DNA of 64,000 nt from Actinacidiphila oryziradicis (GTDB lineage: Bacteria > Actinomycetota > Actinomycetes > Streptomycetales > Streptomycetaceae), in NCBI RefSeq assembly GCF_005047355.1, contig NZ_SUMC01000034.1:30948-94947 (forward strand). The letters are read 5' to 3'. This document shows positions 8,675 through 16,609 of this stretch, piece after piece; the first letter of the stretch is position 1, and the number at the start of each line of letters is the position of its first letter. The translations under genes and the position numbers were made by a program. A model generated the notes under the pieces. The model was not told the DNA's origin and made no database searches. It was given only the letters and a program-made list of their open reading frames with translations.

Positions 8675-11005
8675 TTATGCCGAGATCCGCTCCGGAGGCT
8701 TCGGCCGCCGTCCGCTCTCCTGCGGCTCGCCGTCCGAGGTGGTCAGGCCGAGCGGCCGGGCCAGGCCCAGGATGAGCTCGTCCAGGCGCTGCAGGTGGCG
8801 CAGCACCCGCAGGGTGACGGTGGAGTGCACGTCGCCGTCGGGGGATTCCCGGTCCGCGCCGTCGGCGGACTTCAGCAGCGACGCGATGCTCGGCTCGCTC
8901 TCGAGTCTGGCGTGCTTGTCCCCGTTGCCGGCCAGATGGCGGATCAGCGTCTGGAGGTTGTGGTCGATCCGGCGCGCCGCCTCCGCCAGGCGCGGATCGG
9001 CGCCGATCCGCAGGCTGTCCGGGATCTGTTCAGCGGTGGCTGCCAGGCTCCGGGCGTGGTAGGCGCAGGTTTCCAGCAGTCCCAGAATGTAGCGGGCGTT
9101 GCGCCGCCGGGTGCGCAGCGGGCTGTTCGGGTGGGTGAGTGGCTTCAGCGTCCGGTTCAGGCCGTCCAGGGCGATGTCGAGGTCGCGGGCCTTGTCCAGC
9201 AGGTCGCCGGCGGGGGCGCCGCTCAGCTGCGCGACAGCCTGGGCGATTACCTCGCGCAGCTGCTGCAGGACCTCGCGCAACTGGGCGTCGGTCCGGTCCT
9301 GGGTGTGGACCGGCAGCACCAGTACGGCTGCGATCAGCCCGCAGGTGACCCCGAGCGCCGTCTCCTCGATTCGCAACACCAGCACGGCGGGGCTGAAGGT
9401 GTGCAGCAGCGTGTACAGCAGGCCCAGCATCATGGTGACGAAGAACGACATCAGCGTGTAGGAGAGCGGCGCGGTGAAGAACATGCCGAACACGCAGATG
9501 ATCACCAGCGCGAAGGCCAGCCAGGTGTCACCGCCGACCAGGCTTGCGAGCCCGAGCCCGGCGACGACACCGACCACCGTGCCGATCAGCCGCCGGTAGC
9601 CCTTGATCAGGATCTCTCCGGTGGAGGAGGTGTTGATGAACACCACCCAGCAGGTCAGTACGGCCCAGTACCAGCGCTGCGGGGAGAGGAGCTCGCCGCC
9701 GAGGATGGCCAGCGCGGAGCCGGTCGCGACCTGGAAGGCGGCGCGGGTGGACGGACGGGACAGACCGGTCCGGTGTTCCGGTTCCTCCCTGTCCTCTCCG
9801 GCCGTCGCCAGGGCGTCCTCCGCCTCCAGCTCCTCGCGCGACCGTACGGTCTCCGGGCTGTCGTCGGCCGAGACGCCGTCTTCTTCGAGCACCATCCGCA
9901 GGCCGAGCATGGCCCGGGCGAACTCGCCGACCGCCCGGAAGGCGTCCTGCACCGCCGGTGAGGCGTCCGGTATCCGCTCGTCGTCGCGGTAGCCGAGCAG
10001 CCGGTTGCGTACGAAGGCGTTGCCGGTTCCGGCGCTCTCCTGGGGGGTGCGGCTGATGAGCAGGCGCAGCGCGCGCAGCTCTGCCGCCAGCTTCCGCAGG
10101 GCGGCGGCGTCGCGCCCTTCGCCGGGGCCGGGCACCGGTTTCGTCCCGGGGGGATGGCCGGGCAGGTGCAGGGTCAGTGTGTAGTCGGCGTCGTCCTGCC
10201 GCAGGGCCCGCAGCAGCAAGATGCCCAGCCGCTCCGCGGCGATCTCGGCCTCGGCCACCCGGCGCTGGACCAGATCGGCCACTTTGGGGTCATGGGCGCC
10301 GGACTCCAGCCGGTTCTGGATCATCAGGGCGCACCTGTGCAGCCGGGTGAGGTGCCGGTGCAGCTCGGCGGCGGCCCGGTCGGTGGGCACCGACTCGGGC
10401 TCTGCTTCGAGTACGTCGATATACGCGTCGAGGACCCGGGCCAGGCGCACCCGGAAGGCTCGCTGCAGCTGTCCCAGCACCCGGTCGGGGGTGGCCCGCA
10501 GTACGCCGAAGCGGACGAACCCGGAGCTGCAGAAGGCGATCACCACGACCTCGCACAGCTTCGGCAACAGGGCCGTACCGGCCCGGAGGAACTGCACGAC
10601 GAAGAACAGCTGAAAGGCGATCACTCCCAGGCTGGTGCCACGCTCCCCGAACCGCCGGACGTAGACGGCGGCGAAGATCAACGCGATGAACACCAGGTCA
10701 GCGGTGATGCGGTAAGGGGTCAGTATCGTCGCGAGGCTCACCGATGCCAGTGCCGTCGGCAGCCCCAGGGCCAGGGTCACCGCCTGGTCCCGGAGCCGCG
10801 GCTCGCTGATCGCGAAGGAGGACACCATGGCGGCCAGCGCCCCGGCGACCAGAAGCGTCACCGAAGTGCCAAGGGCCGCCAGGACGCCGAGCGTGACAAT
10901 GATCGCGCCGACTGTGTTCAACGCGGACAGCAGCCGGATCAACCCGGGATCGGAGGCAATGAAGCGGTCCCACAGATCTGCCCCCGCCTGCCGTAGCCGT
11001 CCCAT
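8675..11005 (-). CDS. FUSC-family inner-membrane protein
   Basis: A 776-residue membrane protein with two clusters of hydrophobic helices separated by large soluble segments. It resembles the fusaric-acid-resistance (FUSC)/aromatic acid exporter superfamily: the second cluster contains RAAFQVATGSALAILGGELLSPQRWYWAVLTCWVVF and RLIGTVVGVVAGL, the family hallmark. Proteins of this type are thought to export aromatic or weak-acid compounds. I place the start at the ATG at 11005 (MGRLRQAG), with GAGGAG about 12 bases upstream; a longer reading adds a basic, non-conserved 33 residues. A hairpin at 11275-11307 separates it from the upstream Asp23 gene. Confidence 0.85.
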   Translation of the reverse strand: MGRLRQAGADLWDRFIASDPGLIRLLSALNTVGAIIVTLGVLAALGTSVTLLVAGALAAMVSSFAISEPRLRDQAVTLALGLPTALASVSLATILTPYRITADLVFIALIFAAVYVRRFGERGTSLGVIAFQLFFVVQFLRAGTALLPKLCEVVVIAFCSSGFVRFGVLRATPDRVLGQLQRAFRVRLARVLDAYIDVLEAEPESVPTDRAAAELHRHLTRLHRCALMIQNRLESGAHDPKVADLVQRRVAEAEIAAERLGILLLRALRQDDADYTLTLHLPGHPPGTKPVPGPGEGRDAAALRKLAAELRALRLLISRTPQESAGTGNAFVRNRLLGYRDDERIPDASPAVQDAFRAVGEFARAMLGLRMVLEEDGVSADDSPETVRSREELEAEDALATAGEDREEPEHRTGLSRPSTRAAFQVATGSALAILGGELLSPQRWYWAVLTCWVVFINTSSTGEILIKGYRRLIGTVVGVVAGLGLASLVGGDTWLAFALVIICVFGMFFTAPLSYTLMSFFVTMMLGLLYTLLHTFSPAVLVLRIEETALGVTCGLIAAVLVLPVHTQDRTDAQLREVLQQLREVIAQAVAQLSGAPAGDLLDKARDLDIALDGLNRTLKPLTHPNSPLRTRRRNARYILGLLETCAYHARSLAATAEQIPDSLRIGADPRLAEAARRIDHNLQTLIRHLAGNGDKHARLESEPSIASLLKSADGADRESPDGDVHSTVTLRVLRHLQRLDELILGLARPLGLTTSDGEPQESGRRPKPPERISA

Positions 11006-11274
11006 ACCGCTGACGCGCTCCTCGTGTCCGATGACGGTGTGCTTGCCGGGCGTTGTGCATCGGCGGCGATGCCGCGCAGGGGCCCGGATCAACCGATGCT
11101 TCACGGAATCTCCGACGCCGCGCCGGCTGTTTCCGCTGGCTGCCGCCCCGCATACTGCGTCGTCACCCTACTTGCGACCGGCCGCCCGTGCGCTGTCGGC
11201 CGCCGAGGTCCTCACAGTCGGGCTCCTCCGAGTGGGGTGATGACACCCACCCTGCCGGGGGACGGATCACGGAG

Positions 11275-11307
11275 CGTCGTACGGCGGGCGGCATTCGCCG
11301 TACGACG
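11275..11307. terminator. 12-bp-arm hairpin between Asp23 and FUSC genes
   Basis: Perfect inverted repeat CGTCGTACGGCG (11275-11286) / CGCCGTACGACG (11296-11307) with a nine-base loop, about 100 bases past the Asp23 stop on the minus strand. It may terminate that transcript, or act as an operator for the FUSC gene. Nearby (11368-11400) the heptamer GTCCGGA and close variants occur three times. No coding sequence is apparent in 11006-11402. Confidence 0.5.
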
Positions 11308-11402
11308 GCGGGAGTAGCGGGAGTATCCGTGCCGACGCGATTCGCTCGTGGATCCCGGTCACTGATGTCCGGATAGCGGACGTCCGGATTCCTGGCGTCC
11401 GG

Positions 11403-11903
11403 CTACCTGACGCGTGGCGGCTGTTCTTCCTCCCCGGCTTCTTCGTCCCCTTCGTCGGGCAGCTTCACATCACCGACCGCGATGTTGACCTCGATGACTT
11501 CCAGGCCGGTCATCCATCCGACGGCGGAGATCACGCTCTCCCGAACGGCACTGGTCACGTCCCTGATCGAGACGCCGTACTCGACGACGATCTCCAGATC
11601 GACTGCCGTCTGCACCTCCCCGACCTCGACCTTGACCCCGCGCGACACGGACTTGGCCGTGCCCGGTACCCGTTCCCGCGCGGCCCCGAGGGCCCGGGTG
11701 AGTCCGCCGCCCAGAGCATGGACGCCGGGCACGTCGCGAGCCGCCATTCCGGCGATCTTCGCCACCACGCCGTCGGCGATGGTGGTCCGACCCCGGGAGC
11801 CGGGCTCACCACGGCGCTCCGCTCCGTCGGTCCTCCTGGCGCTGTCGCCCGTGGACACCGGGCCGGAGGCTTCATGGCGGTTCTGCTGTCCGGTATCGGT
11901 CAT
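11403..11903 (-). CDS. Asp23/Gls24-family envelope stress protein
   Basis: A 166-residue protein. After a charged, disordered first 40 residues comes the Asp23 core: TTIADGVVAKIAGMAARDVPGVHALGG, then VEVGEVQTAVDLEIVVEYGVSIRDVTSAVRESVISAVGWMTGLEVIEVNIAVGDVKL. Family members are alkaline-shock/envelope-stress proteins associated with the membrane. The acidic tail (DEGDEEAGEEEQ) is typical of streptomycete copies. It is divergent from the 12050 gene, and this neighbourhood contains further likely stress proteins. Confidence 0.88.
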   Translation of the reverse strand: MTDTGQQNRHEASGPVSTGDSARRTDGAERRGEPGSRGRTTIADGVVAKIAGMAARDVPGVHALGGGLTRALGAARERVPGTAKSVSRGVKVEVGEVQTAVDLEIVVEYGVSIRDVTSAVRESVISAVGWMTGLEVIEVNIAVGDVKLPDEGDEEAGEEEQPPRVR

Positions 11904-12049
11904 CGCCGGTCATCCCCTTCCGAGATGAGAAGCGGCTTGCCGTACATCGTCCAGATTAGGCTTATTTGATCCTTAATGCCTGAGAAAGTGGGCAGGTGTG
12001 GAGCCGGGACTCCTTGAAAAGCATCCGAAAGGATCCGGAAGGAGAAGTC

Positions 12050-12607
12050 ATGAAGGACCGTTTCGGCTCGCAGACCATGCTTCGACGCGGTGATCGTCAG
12101 CAGGATGAATCCACGTTCCTTGCCATCTACCTCAATGACCATCTGGCCGGCTCCACGGCGGGCGTCGAGCTCTGCCGTCACCTGGCCGAGGCCGAGCGCG
12201 GGGGATCGCTGGGGATCGGCGAGACGCTGGAGCGTCTCGCCGAGGAGATCGATCAGGACCGCTCCGCGCTGCTGGACATCATGTCCGCGCTGTCGGTCCC
12301 GGTGCGGTACTACAAGGTCGGTGCCGGATGGGTCGGCGAGAAGGTGGCCCGCCTGAAGCCGCACGGCAGCATGCTGCGGCGCACCCGGCTGGACACGTTG
12401 ATCGAGCTGGAGGCCCTGTGGCTGGGCGTGGAGGGCAAGGTGAGTCTGTGGCGCACCCTCGTCGTGCTCGCGGACACCCACCAAGGCCTGGCCGAGAAGC
12501 TGGCCGGCCTCCTCGACCGGGCGTACCGGCAGGCGACCGCCCTGGAGGAGATGCGTGTCCGCGCCGCGGCGGCGGCCTTCGTCACGGCGCCCAGTTCACC
12601 CCTGTGA
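12050..12607 (+). CDS. Conserved helical protein, function unknown
   Basis: A 185-residue soluble, largely helical protein. The ATG at 12050 follows GGAAGGAGAAG, a strong ribosome site; an upstream in-frame start has none. Visible blocks are FLAIYLNDHLAGSTAGVELCRHLAEAE, LERLAEEIDQDRSALLDIM, RYYKVGAGWVGEKVARLKPHG and LDTLIELEALWLGVEGKVSLWRTL. The paired helices and their acidic/His residues recall four-helix stress or ferritin-like proteins, but I do not recognise a named family. Its neighbours (Asp23, membrane-anchored proteins with a stress-type promoter) suggest a role in envelope or osmotic stress. The 3' end overlaps a minus-strand permease remnant. Confidence 0.75.
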   Translation: MKDRFGSQTMLRRGDRQQDESTFLAIYLNDHLAGSTAGVELCRHLAEAERGGSLGIGETLERLAEEIDQDRSALLDIMSALSVPVRYYKVGAGWVGEKVARLKPHGSMLRRTRLDTLIELEALWLGVEGKVSLWRTLVVLADTHQGLAEKLAGLLDRAYRQATALEEMRVRAAAAAFVTAPSSPL

Positions 12608-12710
12608 CGACGTAACCCAGCGCGAGGCCCGCGACCGAGAGGGCCAGACCGAGCACCACGGGGATGGCGGTCTGCCAGAGCACCGACCAGCCGAGTGGTG
12701 TCGGCGACGG
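12582..12710 (-). pseudogene. C-terminal remnant of an FtsX-like ABC permease
   Basis: Read on the minus strand, this stretch encodes PSPTPLGWSVLWQTAIPVV followed by LGLALSVAGLALGYVVTGV and a stop at 12582. The LWQTAIPVVLGLAL pattern and following glycine/alanine-rich helix look like the last transmembrane segment of FtsX-type ABC permeases. No start or upstream domain remains; the coding similarity stops exactly where the 12709-12744 palindrome begins. The last 26 bases overlap the end of the plus-strand gene. Identification is by pattern only. Confidence 0.4.
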
Positions 12711-12744
12711 CTATACACACCACGTATACGCAGTGTGTATAGCC
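12709..12744. promoter_or_regulatory. 36-bp nested palindrome with three evenly spaced TATA cores
   Basis: Outer arms GGCTATACACAC (12709-12720) and GTGTGTATAGCC (12733-12744) are perfectly inverted; the spacer contains the palindrome CGTATACG (12723-12730). The three TATA cores start at 12712, 12725 and 12738, exactly 13 bp apart. It sits 149 bp upstream of the 12893 gene. A regulator operator is the simplest reading; a recombination scar is possible because a gene remnant ends at its edge. Confidence 0.55.
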
Positions 12745-12798
12745 GCCTCGGTCGCGGTGAAGGATCAGCAAGGAGTACCCAAAGGGAGACGATTTAGT

Positions 12799-12825
12799 GT
12801 GTTCTTTATCTGTTGTTGAGGGTAT
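12799..12825 (+). promoter_or_regulatory. Candidate stress-sigma (SigB-type) promoter
   Basis: GTGT (12799-12802) followed 17 bases later by GGGTAT (12820-12825). This approaches the Streptomyces SigB-family consensus GNNT-N14-16-GGGTAC/T, with a spacer one base too long. It lies 67 bp before the ATG at 12893 and fits the stress character of the neighbourhood. Assignment is by eye. Confidence 0.35.
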
Positions 12826-12892
12826 GAGCGAATTGTCAGGCCGAGAGGCCGGAAGGGGCGCACTGGCCTGCTGCCAAAGAGTGGAGGATGCG

Positions 12893-13453
12893 ATGTCGAC
12901 AGGGATCCTCATCGTCATCATCGTGGCCGTCGTGGTCATCGTGGCGCTGGTCGCGATGGCCCTGCGGACCATGATGCGGCGCCGGCACCTGCAGGAGCGG
13001 TTCGGATCGGAGTACGAGCGCACGGTCGACGCCGAGCACAACCGCCGAGCAGCCGAGCGCGAGCTGAATGAGCGGGAGCAGCGGCACCAGGACCTGAAGA
13101 TCAGGCCACTGCCCTCGACCGTCCGGAGCCGTTACGCCCAGGACTGGAACAGCGTGCAGGAGCACTTCGTGGACAGCCCGGACCGGGCGGTGAGCGAGGC
13201 GGACCAGCTCGTGAACACTCTGATGAGCGAGCGCGGCTACCCGACCGAGGGATACGAGCAGCAGGAGCGCGACCTCTCGGTCGAACACGCCGAAACGCTG
13301 AAGCACTACCGCATCGCCCATGAGATCAACGGGCGCGTCGGCGGCGGAGACAGCTCGACGGAAGAGATGCGGAACGCGATGATCCACTACCGCGCGATGT
13401 TCGAGGCGCTGTTGAAGGACGACGCCGCCTCGTCGGGCGGAGGCCGCTCTTGA
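12893..13453 (+). CDS. Membrane-anchored conserved protein with FVDxP domain
   Basis: A 186-residue protein starting at ATG 12893 after GTGGAGG. Residues about 4-24 form one N-terminal membrane anchor (GILIVIIVAVVVIVALVAMAL) followed by arginines, so the bulk is cytoplasmic. A charged helical segment leads to a domain with RSRYAQDWNSVQEHFVDSPDRAVSEADQLVNTLM and EEMRNAMIHYRAMFEALL. The same pattern recurs in the next gene (RSRWQEIQGGFVDDPQASVRAADGLVAEVM ... VALRQYRSFFVRLL), so the two are paralogous over this domain. Function is unknown; a stress role is inferred from context and the promoter. Confidence 0.78.
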   Translation: MSTGILIVIIVAVVVIVALVAMALRTMMRRRHLQERFGSEYERTVDAEHNRRAAERELNEREQRHQDLKIRPLPSTVRSRYAQDWNSVQEHFVDSPDRAVSEADQLVNTLMSERGYPTEGYEQQERDLSVEHAETLKHYRIAHEINGRVGGGDSSTEEMRNAMIHYRAMFEALLKDDAASSGGGRS

Positions 13454-13498
13454 GCGCCGCAGTCACACGACAGTCACCACACAACTGAGGTGAGGTAC

Positions 13499-14107
13499 AT
13501 GCAACGAGAAGGCGGATTCGGGCAGCGCGGGGCAGCCGCGCCCGCCGAAAAGGCCCTGTCCACCGAGGACATCGCCCAGACCGAGACCGAGACCAAGACC
13601 CCCCAGGCCGAGACCGGGAGCAAGACCCAGGCTGAAACGACCCAGGACCGCGCTCAGGAGCAGCCCGCAAGGTCGGGTGGCCCGGCTGGTGGCCCGGCCG
13701 CGGCCCGGGACGCCGAGGGCGCGGAGCCGAGGACCCGGACGGCTGACACGGCCGACACGGCAGGAGACAAAGGCAAGCCCGAGGCTGCATCGGTCGAACG
13801 GAGCACGGCCTCGGACCAGTCGTCCCGCGAGCCCGAGGCCGAGCCGCTCCTCGAATCGAAGAGGGCGGAGGACCTCCGTTCCCGGTGGCAGGAGATCCAG
13901 GGCGGGTTCGTCGATGACCCGCAGGCGTCGGTGCGCGCGGCGGACGGGCTCGTCGCCGAGGTGATGCAGCTGCTCGCCACCACGTTCGCCGACCACAAGC
14001 AGGGGCTCGAAGGCCAATGGCACCGGGGTGAGGAGGTTCCCACCGAGGATCTGCGGGTAGCGCTGCGGCAGTACCGGTCCTTCTTCGTCCGTCTCCTCAG
14101 CACCTGA
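13499..14107 (+). CDS. Conserved protein with disordered N-terminus and FVDxP domain
   Basis: A 202-residue protein with ATG 13499 directly after GAGGTGAGGTAC. Residues 1 to about 110 are low-complexity (Glu, Thr, Ala, Gln, Pro; repeated T/E-rich units such as QTETETKT), with no membrane segment. The C-terminal 85 residues carry the domain shared with the preceding gene: RSRWQEIQGGFVDDPQASVRAADGLVAEVMQLL, then LRVALRQYRSFFVRLLS. The 45-bp gap to that gene suggests co-transcription. One protein is membrane-tethered and one is soluble; they may form a complex (inference). Confidence 0.75.
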   Translation: MQREGGFGQRGAAAPAEKALSTEDIAQTETETKTPQAETGSKTQAETTQDRAQEQPARSGGPAGGPAAARDAEGAEPRTRTADTADTAGDKGKPEAASVERSTASDQSSREPEAEPLLESKRAEDLRSRWQEIQGGFVDDPQASVRAADGLVAEVMQLLATTFADHKQGLEGQWHRGEEVPTEDLRVALRQYRSFFVRLLST

Positions 14108-14157
14108 TACCTGCTCAGAGTTCCCGGAGGTCAGAGATCCCGGACGGCGGCGGCCCA

Positions 14158-14183
14158 GGGGGCAGCGCCGCGGCGCTGCCCCC
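14158..14183. terminator. Perfect 26-bp palindrome between convergent genes
   Basis: GGGGGCAGCGCCG (14158-14170) is followed directly by its inverse CGGCGCTGCCCCC. It lies between the plus-strand gene ending 14107 and the minus-strand gene ending 14185, so it can serve both as a bidirectional terminator. Confidence 0.75.
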
Positions 14184-14184
14184 C

Positions 14185-14397
14185 TCACCGGGACCGCTGC
14201 GGCGGGGCGTCCGGAGGGGACCGGTACACCCGGACGCTTCCGATCAATTGGGGCAGGTGGATACAGAGGACGGCGATAGCGGCGTCCTCGCTTATCTGGC
14301 GTGGATCAAAGGCGAGGCGGACCCGCTCTCCTAAGTCCCGGTACATGAGGGCAACCCCGTCATCAAGGCGAGCGCTCTCCACGTGGACGTCAGTCAC
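14185..14397 (-). CDS. Small conserved protein, unknown function
   Basis: A 70-residue open frame starting at GTG 14397 with GAGAGGAAAGGAC upstream, a good ribosome site. The sequence (ARLDDGVALMYRDLGERVRLAFDPRQISEDAAIAVLCIHLPQLIGSVRVYRSP) is soluble with mixed alpha/beta character. No family is recognised. Support is the ribosome site, normal codon use and the terminator palindrome abutting its stop. Confidence 0.5.
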   Translation of the reverse strand: MTDVHVESARLDDGVALMYRDLGERVRLAFDPRQISEDAAIAVLCIHLPQLIGSVRVYRSPPDAPPQRSR

Positions 14398-14561
14398 GTC
14401 CTTTCCTCTCCCGTCCGTTCCCGTATCGGCGGGAGCGGACGCGGATTCGGTCAGCGCGAGATCTGGTCACTCTAGGGGGGTTTCCGAGGATTCCCCGAAT
14501 AGGCGCGTCGGAACTGCGCCCGTCATCTTACTCTTGGCGTCATCCTCTGCGCGTCATCGTA

Positions 14562-14996
14562 TTATTCCGCGATGGTCTCGTTTTCGTCATCGTTCCAGCG
14601 TTCGGCCACGGCCTCTGCCCGGGGTGCCCGGTCAACGTTGCCGTTGCTGTTGCCGTCGCAGGCGGGCATCAAGTGGCGCAGCAGCGTCGCGGGTGCGGGT
14701 GCGTCAAGCTCTTCCTGCTTGTAACCGATGACTTGCCAGTGAGCGGCGGTCGCCACGACTTCGCGGGGCAGGCCCAGCCCGACCGCGAAGGCTGACACCA
14801 GGCGTGGTTCGACCTTGTAGCCCTCGCCGTTGATGATTTTCCCGAGCAGTGACTTGCTCGGTGACCAACCGGTCCCGGGGTCGACGGCGAGCGTGGCGAA
14901 CTCCCGCGTGCTCCACCGCTTGCCTCTGCCGACGACGGACTTGACCAACTCGGTCAGTGCGTCCCGCTGTCCCGGCTGCTGCTCACCCACTTGCAC
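14562..14996 (-). CDS. HTH-type DNA-binding protein
   Basis: A 144-residue protein whose first 90 residues resemble an XRE-like helix-turn-helix module of the type common in streptomycetes: DALTELVKSVVGRGKRWSTREFATLAVDPGTGWSPSKSLLGKIINGEGYKVEPRLVSAFAVGLGLPREVVATAAH. The tail is acidic and disordered. No catalytic domain is present. It is divergent from the sigma-factor gene at 15254; the 257-bp space between them holds the triple TGTCCAT element. Confidence 0.7.
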   Translation of the reverse strand: MQVGEQQPGQRDALTELVKSVVGRGKRWSTREFATLAVDPGTGWSPSKSLLGKIINGEGYKVEPRLVSAFAVGLGLPREVVATAAHWQVIGYKQEELDAPAPATLLRHLMPACDGNSNGNVDRAPRAEAVAERWNDDENETIAE

Positions 14997-15133
14997 CGCC
15001 TTACCCCCGGTCGGATGACCACTCGAACAGTCAATTTATTTCGTATTGGAATGCGCAGGTCAAGGCTTCGGCCGCAATGGAACCGTTGGTCATTCTCCAT
15101 GATCAAGGCGGTGTGCACGTGTATTTGCAAGAG

Positions 15134-15177
15134 ATGGACAGCTTACTGATCGATCGACTGTCCATGTTTATGGACAG
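15134..15177. promoter_or_regulatory. Three-copy ATGGACAG element with alternative hairpins
   Basis: ATGGACAG at 15134-15141, its inverse CTGTCCAT at 15158-15165 and ATGGACAG again at 15170-15177. The central copy can pair with either flanking copy (16-base or 4-base loop), so the structures are mutually exclusive. It lies 77 bp upstream of the sigma-factor start in an unusually AT-rich gap (14997-15253) with no convincing gene. It could be an operator triplet or a transcript switch. Confidence 0.45.
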
Positions 15178-15253
15178 CTGAGTTCCGGCTGTGCTTAGCT
15201 GTGTGCCCACGATCGCGGACGATCATAAAAGAACGGCATGAGTGAATGAGGTG

Positions 15254-15859
15254 ATGCCGGTGGTGCACGTTCGCGCGAGCGCCGCCTTTCGGGTGTCCGG
15301 AAGTGAACCCGTCCTTGTGACGCGGGCTCGCAACGGTGATCGAGAAGCTTTCGCCATTCTTTATGACGAACATCAGGCAGCAGTGCACCAGTACGTGTAC
15401 CGGCGGGTGCGCGGAGATCGCTATCTCGCCGACGACCTTGTCAGCGAGACATTCCTGCGCGCGTTGTGCCACATCGGTTCTTTCGCCTGGCGGCGGTGCG
15501 GTGTCCGCGCCTGGTTGATCACCATCGCCCGCAATCTCGTCGCCGATCACTACAGATCCTGGCCTTCGCGATGCGAGGTTTCCATGTACGAGGTGCCCGA
15601 GTCCGGACAGACCGCAGCCCGCAGCCCGGAGGACCAGGTCCTCGACGCGTTCGAGTACCGCCGGCTCCTGGCGGCGGTGGCCGGTCTGACCTCCCGTAAA
15701 CAGACCGTCGTATCGCTGCGTTACTGGCGTGACCTGCCTGGTCGGCAGGTCGCACGGAGGATGGGCTGCTCGGTAGGGGCCGTCAAGTCGCTGCAGCACC
15801 GCGCGACATGCGACCTTCGCAGTGCCATGAGGACTCGCGAGGTCGGTGAACTCGCATGA
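15254..15859 (+). CDS. RNA polymerase sigma factor, ECF type
   Basis: A 201-residue sigma-70 family protein. Region 2 is AFAILYDEHQAAVHQYVYRRVRGDRYLADDLVSETFLRAL with RAWLITIARNLVADHYR; region 4 is AVAGLTSRKQTVVSLRYWRDLPGRQVARRMGCSVGAVKSLQHRA. The N-terminus is about 20 residues longer than the minimal ECF. The ATG at 15254 follows GAATGAGGTG; a GTG 12 bases earlier is less well placed. Its stop overlaps the ATG of the next gene (ATGA-type, 15856), as in sigma/anti-sigma or sigma/accessory pairs, but that next gene is not a recognisable anti-sigma and is frameshifted. Confidence 0.88.
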   Translation: MPVVHVRASAAFRVSGSEPVLVTRARNGDREAFAILYDEHQAAVHQYVYRRVRGDRYLADDLVSETFLRALCHIGSFAWRRCGVRAWLITIARNLVADHYRSWPSRCEVSMYEVPESGQTAARSPEDQVLDAFEYRRLLAAVAGLTSRKQTVVSLRYWRDLPGRQVARRMGCSVGAVKSLQHRATCDLRSAMRTREVGELA

Positions 15860-16609
15860 GCCGGATCCGTCCCCGGTTCCACCGGCCGCCGCCCGCCCTG
15901 TTCCCGGGGCCCGCCGGGCCCGGTGAGCGTCTCGCCCTGCCGTCGCGGGTCACGCCCCTGAAGCGCACCGCCACGGGATGGGCCCCGGCGGACGCCGCCT
16001 ACGGACCCTCCACACCGGCCCCGCCGCCGAACAGCCGGCTCGAACAGGCGGCCCTGGCGTGGGCCCTGGCCTGCGCCCGGGCACGCCGCACGGCCGCCGA
16101 TCTGGCGGCGGCCTACAGCGCCCACCCCGATGTGGTGTCCGTGACGGCGGACGGTGACCAGGCGGTTGTCGCGGTACGGATCACAGAGCTACGAGCCTGG
16201 TACGTCTGGCGGGCCGCGATGGGGGCCCGCGCCGAGGACGTGGTCTTCTACGAGGACGCGTGCGTCGCCGTCGGCGGGAACGACGGAGTACCCCTGCAGG
16301 TCGTCGGCTTCGGCGTCCCCCTGCTGCTGGACGCCGTGGCTGCCGTACCGGCTGTGGGATCAGGTCTACGATCTCGCGGCGTCGCACCAGGACGCGCAGG
16401 GCAACCACTGGCAGTACGACGGGGACCAGGCGTCCGACGGAGTTCCCCTGCTTTCCCTGGCCGGCAGACCGGAACCGTGCCGGATCACGAACGTCGTCGA
16501 GCAGGCAGGGCCGCTCGTCGCACTGCGCCGCGCCCACGGTCCCGTGATCCGCGGCGCGGCAGCCGCCGTCGGCGCGGTCAGTGCTGACAGCACAACAGGG
16601 GCGACATGA
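15856..16609 (+). pseudogene. Frameshifted conserved protein gene downstream of the sigma factor
   Basis: Frame 1 from ATG 15856 reads plausibly to about 16345 (LEQAALAWALACARARRTAADLAAAYSAHPDVVSVTADGDQAVVAVRI, then VPLQVVGFGVPLLLDAVAA). After that it degenerates into Arg-rich junk, while the frame shifted by one base becomes protein-like: LWDQVYDLAASHQDAQGNHWQYDGD and ASDGVPLLSLAGRPEPCRITNVVEQAGPLVALRR, ending at TGA 16607-16609. That stop overlaps the ATG of the following gene, which supports the shifted frame as the real C-terminus. So the intact gene needs a one-base change near 16340-16350. Either a true mutation or a sequencing error; product unknown. Confidence 0.7.

Noticed and set aside
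15079..15181. 34-codon ATG frame upstream of the ECF sigma gene
   Set aside because: No ribosome site and it overlaps the ATGGACAG repeat element; probably non-coding.
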